Source of the DNA: Arthrobacter sp. MYb213
Lineage (GTDB): Bacteria > Actinomycetota > Actinomycetes > Actinomycetales > Micrococcaceae
NCBI RefSeq assembly: GCF_002979915.1
Contig: NZ_PCQA01000004.1
Span: 62,001 to 126,000 of the forward strand
DNA: 64,000 nucleotides
Reading direction: 5' to 3'
Shown one piece after another: positions 8,494 through 17,133 of this stretch. Positions within the stretch are counted from its first letter, which is position 1, and every line of letters starts with the position of its first letter. The notes under the pieces were generated by a model that saw only the letters and a list, made by a program, of their open reading frames with translations, was not told where the DNA came from and made no database searches. The position numbers were made by a program, and so were the translations under genes.

Positions 8494-10041
8494 ATGACTT
8501 ATCAGGTCGCCCTAACCTTCGAGGACGGGATCACCCGCTTCATCAAAGTTGGCCCCCGCGAAACCGTCGCCGATGCCTCCTACAAGGCAAGGATCAACAT
8601 CCCGCTGGACTGCCGTGACGGCGCCTGCGGCACCTGCAAGTCGTTCTGTGAATCGGGCAAGTTTGACGGTGGCGATTACATCGAAGAGGCGCTGACCGAT
8701 GACGAAGCCGAGGCCGGCTTCTGCCTTCCCTGCCAGATGGTTCCGGAGTCGGACCTGGTCCTGCAGATCCCAACCACCTCGGATGTGGCTAAAACCGCGG
8801 CGAGCGTCTACGAGTCAACGCTGACCGAGATCCGCCGTATTTCCGAAACCACCTACGCCTTCAGCCTCGAGGTAGATAACCGCGAAGAGCTAAACTTCCT
8901 GCCCGGCCAGTACGTGAACATCGAAGTTCCGGGTTCTGGCGGACAGACCCGCTCCTACTCCTTCAGCTCCGGACCCGAGGTTGCTACGGTATCCTTCCTG
9001 ATCCGCATCACCGATGGTGGGCTGATGTCCACCTACATGCGTGATGTGGCGCAGGTGGGGGATCGACTTTCGTTCACCGGACCAATGGGCAGCTTCTTCC
9101 TGCGCGAACCAAAACGCCAGTCGTTGCTACTGGCCGGAGGCACCGGACTAGCGCCCCTGCTTTCCATCTTGGAAAAACTTGTCGGCATGGACAACGCACA
9201 CCCGGTCCACCTGATCTACGGTGTGAACACCGATACCGACCTGGTCGAGCTGGATGTGCTAGAAAATTACACCTCGCGTATCGAAGGATTCAGCTTTGAT
9301 ACCGTAGTGGGCGACCCAAACAGTGCCGCGGAAAAGAAGGGTTACGTCACCAACCACTTCCAACCACAGCACCTGGCCGAGGGCGACGTTGATATCTACC
9401 TCTGTGGCCCGCCTCCGATGGTCGAAGGCGTACGCCGCCACCTGGAAACCGAAGGCATCAAGCCGCAGAACTTCTACTACGAGAAGTTCGCCCTCGCGGT
9501 AGTGCCAGATGCCGCGCCGGCTACCGAGGTTGCAGCCCCTGTGGAACAAGCCGAGGAGGTAGTTGCGCAGGCGGTCACCGAATACGAAATCGGTGAGGAA
9601 CACGCAACCTTCCAGGCGCAGTTTGATGCCCGGATGGCGCTGGAACTGGCGATTGTGGAACTGACCATGGGTCGGTTGACCGAGCAGCAGCTCGGAGAAT
9701 TTAAGATCCTTGCAGAAATTGCAGGAAAGACGCTCGATGGAGAAAAATTCGTCAATGCCGACGAATTTACCGTCACCAACGACGCATTCCACGAGTTCTT
9801 GTTCACCTGTGTGGGCAACGAACACCTGCTGCAGGCTTACACCCGCCTCGAAGTACCGGCAATTATGGCCAAGGTCCTGCGCCAAGAACACTGGATCGAT
9901 GGCGCGGTAGACGCAGACCACCTGGCCATCGTGGCAGCTTTCGAAAAGCAGGACATCTCCGCGGCGCGTACCGCAATCATCGCGCACAACGAGCATGCCA
10001 AGGCCACCATGGCTGCCGCATCCAAGGAATTGAACAAGTGA
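8494..10041 (+). CDS. benC: Benzoate dioxygenase electron-transfer reductase with C-terminal FCD-like domain
   Basis: Passes electrons from NADH through FAD and a [2Fe-2S] centre to BenAB. Domain order seen: plant-type ferredoxin (C40-x4-C45-x2-C48 and C80), FAD-binding barrel with RSYSFSS, NAD-binding domain with LLLAGGTGLAPLL and YLCGPPPMVEG, ending near residue 335 at YYEKFA. A Val/Ala/Pro/Glu-rich linker follows, then about 150 extra residues (roughly 365-515) that resemble the FCD ligand domain of GntR regulators (AFHEFL, GNEHLL, ADHLAIVAAFE, AIIAHNEHAK). Classical proteobacterial BenC ends after the NAD domain (about 340 aa); longer forms occur in actinobacteria. ATG 8494 is chosen over an upstream in-frame start at 8476 because it gives the family N-terminus. 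Stop overlaps benD start as GTGA. Confidence 0.95.
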   Translation: MTYQVALTFEDGITRFIKVGPRETVADASYKARINIPLDCRDGACGTCKSFCESGKFDGGDYIEEALTDDEAEAGFCLPCQMVPESDLVLQIPTTSDVAKTAASVYESTLTEIRRISETTYAFSLEVDNREELNFLPGQYVNIEVPGSGGQTRSYSFSSGPEVATVSFLIRITDGGLMSTYMRDVAQVGDRLSFTGPMGSFFLREPKRQSLLLAGGTGLAPLLSILEKLVGMDNAHPVHLIYGVNTDTDLVELDVLENYTSRIEGFSFDTVVGDPNSAAEKKGYVTNHFQPQHLAEGDVDIYLCGPPPMVEGVRRHLETEGIKPQNFYYEKFALAVVPDAAPATEVAAPVEQAEEVVAQAVTEYEIGEEHATFQAQFDARMALELAIVELTMGRLTEQQLGEFKILAEIAGKTLDGEKFVNADEFTVTNDAFHEFLFTCVGNEHLLQAYTRLEVPAIMAKVLRQEHWIDGAVDADHLAIVAAFEKQDISAARTAIIAHNEHAKATMAAASKELNK

Positions 10042-10877
10042 GCGGGGCCGACACCACGAGCAACGTGACCGAAGCTGCGGGCTTGCCCGAGTCATTCCAT
10101 GCCGGACGTTTTGCCGGCAAGGTAGTGATGGTCACCGGTGCCGCACAGGGCATCGGCTGGTCAGTAGCTCGGCGCATCGCCGCCGAGGGTGGTGATTTGG
10201 TGCTGGTAGACCGAGCCCCATTGATCCATGACGTGGCAGAGGGTTTGCGAGCCCACTCGGCGCATGCGTTGAGTGTTACCGCGGATCTGGAAACCTACGA
10301 GGGCGCCTTGGCGGCGGTTACCGCTGCCATGGATGAATTCGGCCGGATCGATGTGCTGATCAATAACGTGGGTGGAACCATTTGGGCTAAACCTTATGAG
10401 CATTACACGCCACAGGAGATTCAAAAGGAGATTCAGCGTTCGCTGTTCCCCACCCTGTGGATGTGCCGTGCTGCCTTCGAAGTGATGGTTACCGCCGGTG
10501 GCGGCACCATCGTTAACGTCTCCTCGGTGGCCACCCGTGGCATGAACCGGGTGCCCTACGCGGCAGCGAAGGGTGGGGTGAAGGCCATTACCTCGGCGTT
10601 GGCCATGGAAGGAGCACCGCACGGAATTCGTGTGGTGGCTACCGCCCCAGGCGGCACCGAAGCACCTGAACGTCAGGTCAAGCGCGGCCCCGCCCCACAG
10701 GGCGAGCAGGAGCAGGCCTGGTACCAGACAATTGTTGACCAGACCGTGGACTCAACGTTGCTCAAACGGTACGGAACCTTAGACGAGCAGTCCGCTCCGA
10801 TCGTGTTCCTAGCCTCCGATGAAGCCTCCTATATTACCGGTGCAACCCTCGCGGTGGCCGGCGGAGACCTCGGATAG
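10038..10877 (+). CDS. benD: cis-1,6-dihydroxycyclohexadiene-1-carboxylate dehydrogenase
   Basis: Short-chain dehydrogenase that oxidises and decarboxylates the benzoate cis-diol to catechol with NAD+. Seen: the Rossmann motif TGAAQGIGW, the NNVGG stretch, active-site Ser in VNVSSVATRG and YAAAKGG with the catalytic Tyr-x3-Lys. 279 residues with a short extra N-terminus. GTG 10038 overlaps the benC stop (GTGA), so translation is coupled. It is the last catabolic gene before a hairpin terminator at 10896-10923; benK follows after a further control region. Confidence 0.95.
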   Translation: MSGADTTSNVTEAAGLPESFHAGRFAGKVVMVTGAAQGIGWSVARRIAAEGGDLVLVDRAPLIHDVAEGLRAHSAHALSVTADLETYEGALAAVTAAMDEFGRIDVLINNVGGTIWAKPYEHYTPQEIQKEIQRSLFPTLWMCRAAFEVMVTAGGGTIVNVSSVATRGMNRVPYAAAKGGVKAITSALAMEGAPHGIRVVATAPGGTEAPERQVKRGPAPQGEQEQAWYQTIVDQTVDSTLLKRYGTLDEQSAPIVFLASDEASYITGATLAVAGGDLG

Positions 10878-10895
10878 TTCGACTGAATATCGAAT

Positions 10896-10923
10896 GAAAC
10901 GGCCCGTTACGACGGGCCGTTTC
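10896..10923 (+). terminator. Terminator after benD
   Basis: A perfect 12-bp stem (GAAACGGCCCGT / ACGGGCCGTTTC) with a TACG loop, beginning 19 bases after the benD stop. The following T-run is short, so termination may be partial, allowing some readthrough into benK. Confidence 0.75.
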
Positions 10924-10975
10924 GTTAATCATCTTGATCCCGGTGCAGTAGCTGTACCCGCCGGGCACGTATTTT

Positions 10976-11001
10976 CTGGGGGCACAACGAGGTGCCCCCA
11001 G
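10976..11001 (+). promoter_or_regulatory. Second hairpin in the benD-benK leader
   Basis: CTGGGGGCAC (10976-10985) and GTGCCCCCAG (10992-11001) form a perfect 10-bp stem with a 6-base loop, 27 bases before the chosen benK start and without a following T-run. With the terminator just upstream it makes a two-hairpin leader that could be an attenuator or an mRNA 5'-protecting structure. Function inferred. Confidence 0.5.
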
Positions 11002-11028
11002 ATACCGCAAATGAACGGAAATCACGTG

Positions 11029-12372
11029 ATGACCAGCCCTACAATAAACAGTTCCAAGCAAGCGAGCACGGTACGTTGGGTGGTCACTATCGCCGCCATC
11101 GCACTGATCTTTGACGGTTATGACCTAGTAGTTTTTGGGACCATCGTTTCCACCCTGCTCGCAGATCCCAGCCAGCTAGGACAGCTTGATGCGGCTGCCG
11201 CAGGACTGCTGGGAAGTTACGCCTTGCTCGGTGTGATGGTTGGTGCGCTGACTACAGGCGCCGTCGGCGATTACCTAGGCCGCCGCAAGGTCATGCTCAC
11301 CGGTATTATCTGGTTCTCCATTGGCATGGCGCTGACCGCTTTTGCTCCAGACTCATTCTGGTTCGGGATCTTGCGCTTCCTCACGGGCATGGGAGTGGGC
11401 GCATTGGTCGCCACCGCTGGTGCCATCGTCGCTGAATTTGCACCGAAAAACCGCCGTAACTACTACAACGCCATCGTTTATTCCGGCGTGCCCATGGGTG
11501 GTGTGCTTGCCTCGCTCCTGGCAATGGTGCTCACCGACCTCATCGGCTGGCGTGGATTGTTTATGATCGGTGCATTGCCGTTGCTCTTCCTCCTGCCTAT
11601 GGCATGGTTCAAACTTCCGGAATCCCCACAATGGCTGTTGTCACGTGGTCGGGTAGCCGAAGCACAAGAACTGTCGGCACGCACCGGCATTGTTCTCGAA
11701 CTACCAATTGATGCTAAAACCGAGAACTCTAAAGCAGAAGCAGTGGGCTTCGCAGCTCTGGCTACCAAACGCTACGCCTTGCCAACAGCACTGCTGGGCA
11801 TGATGAGCTTTGCAGGATTGTTGCTTACTTACGGCTTGAACACCTGGATGCCGGAAATCATGTTGCAAGCCGGCTACGGTAAATCCCACTCATTGTTATT
11901 CCTCTTGGTGCTCAACCTTGCAGCGGTGTTTGGCGGACTGCTTGCCTCGGTCGCAGCAGACCGAACCGGCCCCAAACAGGTCATCGCGGTGACCTTCTTC
12001 CTAGCTGCCCTTGCAATGGTGTTAATGACGTTGAAGCTGCCACTGTTGTTGCTCTTGGCACTAGTGGCGGTGGCTGGTGTGGGAACCATCGGTACTCAGG
12101 TGCTGATCTATGGATTTGTCTCAAATTATTACCACAGTGCCGCTCGCGGAGCAGGCGTTGCCTGGTGCGCTGGGTTCGGCCGCCTCGGCGGTATTTTCGG
12201 TCCGCTGGCCGGGGGACTGCTGCTCAGCGCGGGAGCGACCCCAGGAACTGCGTTCTACGTTTTTGCAGCTGTTGCTATCGTTGGAACATTGGTCACCACC
12301 TTTGTACCTATGTCTCGATCCAACGCGCTGCAGCCTGCGCGTGAGCTCTTGGTGACCGGCACAGAAAAGTAG
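11029..12372 (+). CDS. benK: Benzoate:H+ symporter, MFS (AAHS family)
   Basis: A 447-residue twelve-helix major-facilitator protein of the aromatic acid:H+ symporter group. Seen: the AAHS start pattern FDGYDLVVFGT in helix 1, whose Asp is needed for proton coupling in the family, the loop motif GAVGDYLGRRKVM between helices 2 and 3, and the halves joined by a soluble loop near residue 230. ATG 11029 is preferred; ATG 11011 is an alternative. Position after benABCD and before the regulator gene supports benzoate as substrate. It should act in the cytoplasmic membrane. Confidence 0.88.
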   Translation: MTSPTINSSKQASTVRWVVTIAAIALIFDGYDLVVFGTIVSTLLADPSQLGQLDAAAAGLLGSYALLGVMVGALTTGAVGDYLGRRKVMLTGIIWFSIGMALTAFAPDSFWFGILRFLTGMGVGALVATAGAIVAEFAPKNRRNYYNAIVYSGVPMGGVLASLLAMVLTDLIGWRGLFMIGALPLLFLLPMAWFKLPESPQWLLSRGRVAEAQELSARTGIVLELPIDAKTENSKAEAVGFAALATKRYALPTALLGMMSFAGLLLTYGLNTWMPEIMLQAGYGKSHSLLFLLVLNLAAVFGGLLASVAADRTGPKQVIAVTFFLAALAMVLMTLKLPLLLLLALVAVAGVGTIGTQVLIYGFVSNYYHSAARGAGVAWCAGFGRLGGIFGPLAGGLLLSAGATPGTAFYVFAAVAIVGTLVTTFVPMSRSNALQPARELLVTGTEK

Positions 12373-12417
12373 TTGCACATCGATTCGGTGAAAAATATTA
12401 ACAAAGGGGTGGTGGGT

Positions 12418-15105
12418 GTGAAATTGAGCCAGCAGGAAGCTCAAGACACACTCGCCACCCTTTTGCGTGACGCGGAACAGGGGCGCAGTGCCCTCGCCGT
12501 ATTGCAAGGGCCACAGGGTAGTGGAAAGAGTACCGTCATCCGACGGATGCACACCAGATCTCGCGCGGCGACCGTCAGCGTGGTGACCGCTTCTCGCTGG
12601 GAGGCCCACGAGCCAGCGGCGGCACTGGGGCCGTTGCTAGAACCTATTGGTTTTGGCTCACCAGCGGATCTGGGCCCCGCATTGTTGCATTTCCTCCGTG
12701 CGGAACCAGAGCGCGCCCGAGTATTGGTGATTGAAAATGCGCAGTGGGTCGATGCTCAGAGTCTGGCGGCGGTGCGCTATGCCTGGCGGCGATTGCGCAC
12801 CGAACGAGTGCTTATCGTCTTGGCAATCCGAGATAGTGATGTGGCCATGTTGCCGCCCGAAGCCCGCGAATTTCTTGATGACAGTGAATTGAGCCGTGTA
12901 CAACTGGCTCTGCCAACATCGGCGCAAATCGGTGAGATTGTATTTACCCGCTTGGGTATTGAACTGCCGGCGATGGCTGCCGAGCAACTGGTGGAGTATA
13001 CCCATGGCAATCTTCAGACGATCCTTGATTTAGCGCAGGAGAACCCGGAACAAAGCTGGGAACAATGGAATCGGTGGCCACCGGCACCACGGGCGTTGTC
13101 GTTACACATCAAACGCCTACTCGAAGAAATTGAGCCACAGGCCCGCGCCATTCTGGAAGCGGCCGCGGTGTTAGGCGTACAAGCCAGGCTCGATCTAATC
13201 GTCAGACTTGCGCAGGTCACCGAGCCATTAAGCCCGCTACAACAGCTGGTCGATGTTTCTCTGGTGCAAACCTACGGACACAGCGGCATGGTGCGGCTCG
13301 GATTTGAAAGTCAGCTCACTCGGATGGCGGTCTACCACCAGATTCCTTTGAGCACGCGAATTAGGTTGCACACCGCCGCGGCGAAAATTGTGGAGGACCA
13401 CGGTGCCATACTCGGCCATCGGGCCGATGCCAGCCTCTTGCCTGACGTTGGTCTCTCCCGTGCGTTAGCGGCGTATGCGGTGGCCCAAGGGCAACGTGGT
13501 GAATGGTCTTCGGCGGCAACTGCCTTCTTCCGCGCCACCCACCTAACACCCAACCCGCAAGAACGTGATTCCCTGCTGCTCAAGGCGGTAGATGCCATCG
13601 TTGCTGCCGGTGAATTGCGCCGAGCCCAAACGTTTTCACATCAGCTTGCGAGTTTAGCGAGCAGTCCTGAACGAGATGTACTCTCCGGCTATATAGCCAT
13701 TCTGCAGGGGTGCGCGAATACGGCTAATCGGTGGCTCACCAGCGCCTGGCAGAGTGCTGTTCAAGCTCAGGCCAGCGATGCCATGGCGGTCATCTCGCAG
13801 CGTCGGGTATTACATTCCCTCTGCCAATTGGAAGGTCAAAAACTTCTAGATTGGGCCGAGCAGTCGCTGAATTTAGCCGAGGTTGGCAGTCCACTGGCGA
13901 TTGAAAGCGCAGCCATTCAGGGCCTGGGTTTGGCAATGATGGGACGCCGTGACGAAGGTGAACAGGTGCTTCTTGGTCTGCTCGCAAAGCTGCCCACCGG
14001 GGCTCAACGCCAACGCGCAGAAATGTCGTTGGGGTGGGTGTATTTAGCTTCTGACCGGGTGGAACTGGCTCGTCATGAGCTAACTGCCGCCAGCTCCACC
14101 GACTTCAGCGAGGGTTCACTGCGTATTGCCCTCTGGGCTAAGGCGTGGTTAGCCCGCGCGGAATTCTTGATGGGAGATTGGGACCAAGCGCTAGAGACCG
14201 TACGAGCGGCGCAGGTGCTTCAGGAGCGTTCTGAAATTCAGGTGGTTCGGCCGCTTATTCAAGCTACCGCCGTCCTCATCCATGCCCTGCGTGGAAATTG
14301 GGACCTGGTCGAAGTTCACTTGGCAAAAGCGTGGGCCAAAATTGGTAGCTATCCGGTGATGGAGGTTCCTTACCGGATGGCACGCGCGGAAGTTGCCAGA
14401 GCCCAAGCAAACCATGAAGAAGTCATTTTGGTCTTAGAACCACTGCTTAATTTGGACCGCACACAAGGGATCGATGAACCTGGATTCTGGACATGGCAAG
14501 ACACCTATGCCGGTGCGCTAATTCGGGCCGAAAGATTGGATGAGGCCGAAGCGTTTATTTCTCCGCTCTTAGAAGCCTCCCTAGCAACCGGTCATCACAG
14601 CAGTAGCGCACGGTATCTGAGTGTGAAAGCCATGCTGTTAGCAGCTCGCGGAGATATCGATGGTGCGCGTGAGATCTTCGAAGAGGCTTTAAGGCATTTA
14701 GAAGGCATCGGCGCCGCGTACTATCGAGCTCGAATTGATCTCTCATATGGGCAGTGCTTACGCCGAGCCGGAAAACGCGCCGAATGCGTTGCCCCGTTAA
14801 CTCGAGCGTTGGCCACGTTCACACATCTTGATGCCACCGCCTACATCGAACGTTGCACCCGCGAATTGCAGGCTAGCGGTACCGGTATGTCGCGCCGAGA
14901 TGCGACCGACTGGTCCACACTCACGGCGCAAGAGCAGACCGTTGCGAAACTTGTCTGCGAGGGCGCCAGCAACCGCCGGGTAGCCGAAGAACTATTTATC
15001 AGCACCAAAACTGTGCAGTACCACCTGACAAAAATTTACGCGAAGCTGGCCGTTTCAACTCGTACCGAACTTGCTGCACTAACCCGTGAGGGATTCGCCG
15101 AGTAA
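12418..15105 (+). CDS. benR: LuxR/LAL-type ATP-binding regulator of the ben operon
   Basis: Large transcriptional regulator of 895 residues. Seen: a P-loop GPQGSGKST at residues 31-39, a Walker B-like VLVIENAQWVD, a long middle made of helical TPR-like repeats, and a C-terminal LuxR helix-turn-helix (LTAQEQTVAKLV then VAEELFISTKTVQYHLTKIYAKL). GTG 12418 follows AAAGGGGTGG; an in-frame frame extends to 12373 but lacks a ribosome-binding site. It lies 45 bp after benK and is probably cotranscribed. From memory, a LuxR-type BenR controls the ben cluster in Corynebacterium glutamicum; by position and type this is the equivalent activator, so the symbol is by analogy. Candidate targets are the TGCCTAG elements before benA. 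Confidence 0.82.
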   Translation: MKLSQQEAQDTLATLLRDAEQGRSALAVLQGPQGSGKSTVIRRMHTRSRAATVSVVTASRWEAHEPAAALGPLLEPIGFGSPADLGPALLHFLRAEPERARVLVIENAQWVDAQSLAAVRYAWRRLRTERVLIVLAIRDSDVAMLPPEAREFLDDSELSRVQLALPTSAQIGEIVFTRLGIELPAMAAEQLVEYTHGNLQTILDLAQENPEQSWEQWNRWPPAPRALSLHIKRLLEEIEPQARAILEAAAVLGVQARLDLIVRLAQVTEPLSPLQQLVDVSLVQTYGHSGMVRLGFESQLTRMAVYHQIPLSTRIRLHTAAAKIVEDHGAILGHRADASLLPDVGLSRALAAYAVAQGQRGEWSSAATAFFRATHLTPNPQERDSLLLKAVDAIVAAGELRRAQTFSHQLASLASSPERDVLSGYIAILQGCANTANRWLTSAWQSAVQAQASDAMAVISQRRVLHSLCQLEGQKLLDWAEQSLNLAEVGSPLAIESAAIQGLGLAMMGRRDEGEQVLLGLLAKLPTGAQRQRAEMSLGWVYLASDRVELARHELTAASSTDFSEGSLRIALWAKAWLARAEFLMGDWDQALETVRAAQVLQERSEIQVVRPLIQATAVLIHALRGNWDLVEVHLAKAWAKIGSYPVMEVPYRMARAEVARAQANHEEVILVLEPLLNLDRTQGIDEPGFWTWQDTYAGALIRAERLDEAEAFISPLLEASLATGHHSSSARYLSVKAMLLAARGDIDGAREIFEEALRHLEGIGAAYYRARIDLSYGQCLRRAGKRAECVAPLTRALATFTHLDATAYIERCTRELQASGTGMSRRDATDWSTLTAQEQTVAKLVCEGASNRRVAEELFISTKTVQYHLTKIYAKLAVSTRTELAALTREGFAE

Positions 15106-15133
15106 TGCGCAATACTAACGCGCAGGAAGCGGA

Positions 15134-15316
15134 CTAGTCCCGGTTTGTTTTCGAGGAGTTCTGTGTTGGTCCGGGCATGAAATGTTGCCTACCAACAAGC
15201 ATCGCCGCAGCTGTGCCGGGGATGACTAAGAGCAACGGTAACCACTGGGTGAAAGCGAAAATTATCAACGCTGCAACCAGCAAGATGAGCGGGGCACTTT
15301 GATAGACCTTTGACAT
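15134..15316 (-). CDS. Small two-helix membrane protein
   Basis: Sixty residues with two hydrophobic segments (about 8-24 and 27-42) joined by a short turn and a polar C-terminus. No family recognised. It is believed real because a near-perfect ribosome-binding site TAGGAGG lies seven bases before ATG 15316. It converges on the ben regulator gene with 28 bp between stops and begins a run of small genes that separate the ben and cat clusters. Confidence 0.7.
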   Translation of the reverse strand: MSKVYQSAPLILLVAALIIFAFTQWLPLLLVIPGTAAAMLVGRQHFMPGPTQNSSKTNRD

Positions 15317-15431
15317 GATGTGGCCTCCTACGGGGCAACGGTGTCTGCCGAGTCTAGCCGCTATTTCTTATCGTTGGTTGGTTTCCTAGATAATTATTCA
15401 CAATTCATCGGCTGCGTTCACGGCACCAAAG

Positions 15432-15962
15432 TTAGTCCGTTACGCTCGCTGATTGAGAAGCTGGATGGATAGGTTCCCCGGGAAATACCTGCGCTGGGAG
15501 GCCGATAGTAAAGCCTTCGGCACGCACGACCGTGCCAATTAGTTCTAAAGAATGTGCACGATTAGCTGACCCATCGCTGAGCGTTACTAAGATGCCACTG
15601 CCGAGCTGTTCGCCAACGGTAATCTTCAGATCGTCCGGGGTGATTCCTTGCTCCTGGAAGATGACTTTAGTTGCGGCGACCATCTGATCGCTGAGTGGCT
15701 GACCGTCGGCAGGTGTGGAAGTGACACGACATACGCCGTCGAGGTCGCCGGCGTAGACGGCGGTGACCAAGGATCGGCTAGCTTCTTCGAGGGAGGCCAC
15801 GGGCTTCTCTCCAGTACAGGTGTCGTCTGAGTAATTGCCAAAGGCCGTACATCCCGAGATAAGCCCCGCACAGAGCGCGAGCCCAAGTATCGAGGCCCCT
15901 GAACTAAGACGAGGCTTGTAGGTCTGCAAGCGTTGTTGAAGTAACCCATCTGTTGCTGCCAT
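15432..15962 (-). CDS. Putative secreted lipoprotein
   Basis: A 176-residue protein with a positively charged N-terminus, a hydrophobic stretch and a lipobox LISGC at about residues 34-38, so it should be exported and lipid-anchored on the outer face of the membrane. The mature part holds an acidic helical region and a beta-rich C-terminal domain; no enzyme motif is seen and the family is not recognised. ATG 15962 (MAATDG) is chosen because it gives a normal signal peptide; an upstream frame to 16037 has no ribosome-binding site. Stands alone between ben and cat clusters. Confidence 0.75.
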   Translation of the reverse strand: MAATDGLLQQRLQTYKPRLSSGASILGLALCAGLISGCTAFGNYSDDTCTGEKPVASLEEASRSLVTAVYAGDLDGVCRVTSTPADGQPLSDQMVAATKVIFQEQGITPDDLKITVGEQLGSGILVTLSDGSANRAHSLELIGTVVRAEGFTIGLPAQVFPGEPIHPASQSASVTD

Positions 15963-16080
15963 ATTGTAGATGCCTTTGCTAGAAATAAGATGGCGGCAAA
16001 GAATGTGTAAAGAACATCTCACAAGGTGTTTTGCCAACCTTCTCGAATCCTAACAACCGAAGCAAATCAGGGGAAGGTTC

Positions 16081-16521
16081 TCAGCCCAGACGCTGCGCGA
16101 GGGCCACAAGAATTCCTTCAGGGCCGCGGATGTAGGCCATTTTCCATGAACCCTCATACTCACCCACACCGCCCACGAGGGCATAACCTTGGGACTTGAG
16201 GCGCTCGACCTGTCCCTGTAGATCATCAATTTCGAAAGACAGACTCCGAATCCCCAACTCGTTGGCCATGTTCTGCGGAGATCCGTTTAGGTGTGCGGGA
16301 CGAACGAAGCTAGAAAGCTCTATTGCCGTATCACCACCCGGGATTCGCAACATCACGATTTCGGACCGCGCATTGGGCAGTGCCGTGACCGTGTTAATGA
16401 AGTCGCCTTCCACGAAGGTACTCCCTTCGACTTCAAGGCCGAGCCCAACAAAAAACTCCGTGGCTTTCTCAAGATTTTGAACGGTGATACCAACATGATC
16501 AAACCTCAAAATACGCGACAT
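16081..16521 (-). CDS. VOC-superfamily (glyoxalase/bleomycin-resistance-like) protein
   Basis: A 146-residue protein with two beta-alpha-beta-beta-beta modules of the vicinal oxygen chelate fold. Seen: the N-terminal FDHVGITVQNL with the first metal-ligand His, an AIEL segment with a likely Glu ligand at the end of module one, and RGPEGI near the C-terminus carrying the last ligand Glu. Members include glyoxalases, epimerases and ring-cleavage enzymes; the reaction here cannot be told. ATG 16521 has a good GGAGG eight bases upstream. Its place between ben and cat clusters could suggest a link to aromatic catabolism, but it has its own signals and no evidence beyond position. Confidence 0.82.
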   Translation of the reverse strand: MSRILRFDHVGITVQNLEKATEFFVGLGLEVEGSTFVEGDFINTVTALPNARSEIVMLRIPGGDTAIELSSFVRPAHLNGSPQNMANELGIRSLSFEIDDLQGQVERLKSQGYALVGGVGEYEGSWKMAYIRGPEGILVALAQRLG

Positions 16522-16617
16522 AAGGAGTACCTCCGGTAGGGAAACGTTTGCTGATTCAAAGTTGAGTCTACGAAGGTATTCGAGGCTAAGGAAGGGGTCT
16601 AGCGCCTACGATAAAGT

Positions 16618-17058
16618 ATGCCGATTAACATTCCTGCCTCTGCGCTTCCGTTGACAGTCAGCGACCTTGAGCTCATCAACTTTGCGCGCGAAACGATTGA
16701 TGCGACCACCGATGCAGGTGCAGATGCAGACGGTATTCATACGATGGGCGCGGCGGTGCGGGCAGCGGACGGCAGAATGTTCGGCGGGGTAAATATCTAC
16801 CACTTCACCGGTGGCCCTTGCGCCGAGCTTGTGGCGCTCGGCGCAGCGCGTGCCGCCGGAGCAGTCGAGCTGACACACATCGTGGCGGTGGGAAATCATG
16901 GTCGGGGAGTGAAGAGCCCCTGCGGTAAAGACCGACAAATACTTGCGGACTATTATCCGAGCATCCGTGTCATTCTCGAAGCGCCTGAGGGGGCAGTCAG
17001 CGTGCTTGCCCAAGATCTGTTGCCGCTAGCCTTTGACCATCGCGCCGAACAAATTTGA
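16618..17058 (+). CDS. Cytidine/blasticidin-S deaminase-like protein with Cys-to-Asp change
   Basis: A 146-residue member of the cytidine deaminase fold, closest by eye to blasticidin-S deaminase (shared NIYHFTGGPCAELVALG and SPCGK-RQ segments). Seen: zinc motif C68-A-E70, where Glu70 is the catalytic acid/base, and P101-C102-G-K-D105, where the usual third zinc ligand Cys of PCxxC is replaced by Asp105. Asp can coordinate zinc, so the enzyme may be active, or it may be changed in substrate or lost activity. ATG 16618. It converges on catA, separated by a strong terminator. Substrate unknown. Confidence 0.82.
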   Translation: MPINIPASALPLTVSDLELINFARETIDATTDAGADADGIHTMGAAVRAADGRMFGGVNIYHFTGGPCAELVALGAARAAGAVELTHIVAVGNHGRGVKSPCGKDRQILADYYPSIRVILEAPEGAVSVLAQDLLPLAFDHRAEQI

Positions 17059-17080
17059 AGCTCCTGAGCTGGAGATAAAA

Positions 17081-17121
17081 AAGCACCGTCTGACGCTCCC
17101 ATACAGCGTCAGACGGTGCTT
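17081..17121. terminator. Bidirectional terminator between the deaminase gene and catA
   Basis: A perfect 17-bp stem (17081-17097 with 17105-17121) and a 7-base loop. The A-run at 17077-17082 gives a U-run in the minus-strand transcript, so it should mainly end catA; the plus strand has a shorter T-run. Confidence 0.85.
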
Positions 17122-17133
17122 CTAAGTTCTGCT

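Noticed and set aside
9259-10095. 278-codon open frame antisense to benC
   Set aside because: Shadow of the strongly biased benC codon pattern; Cys/Arg/Phe-rich product with no homology pattern and no ribosome-binding site. The same holds for antisense frames over benA (6486-6998) and benB (7867-8397).
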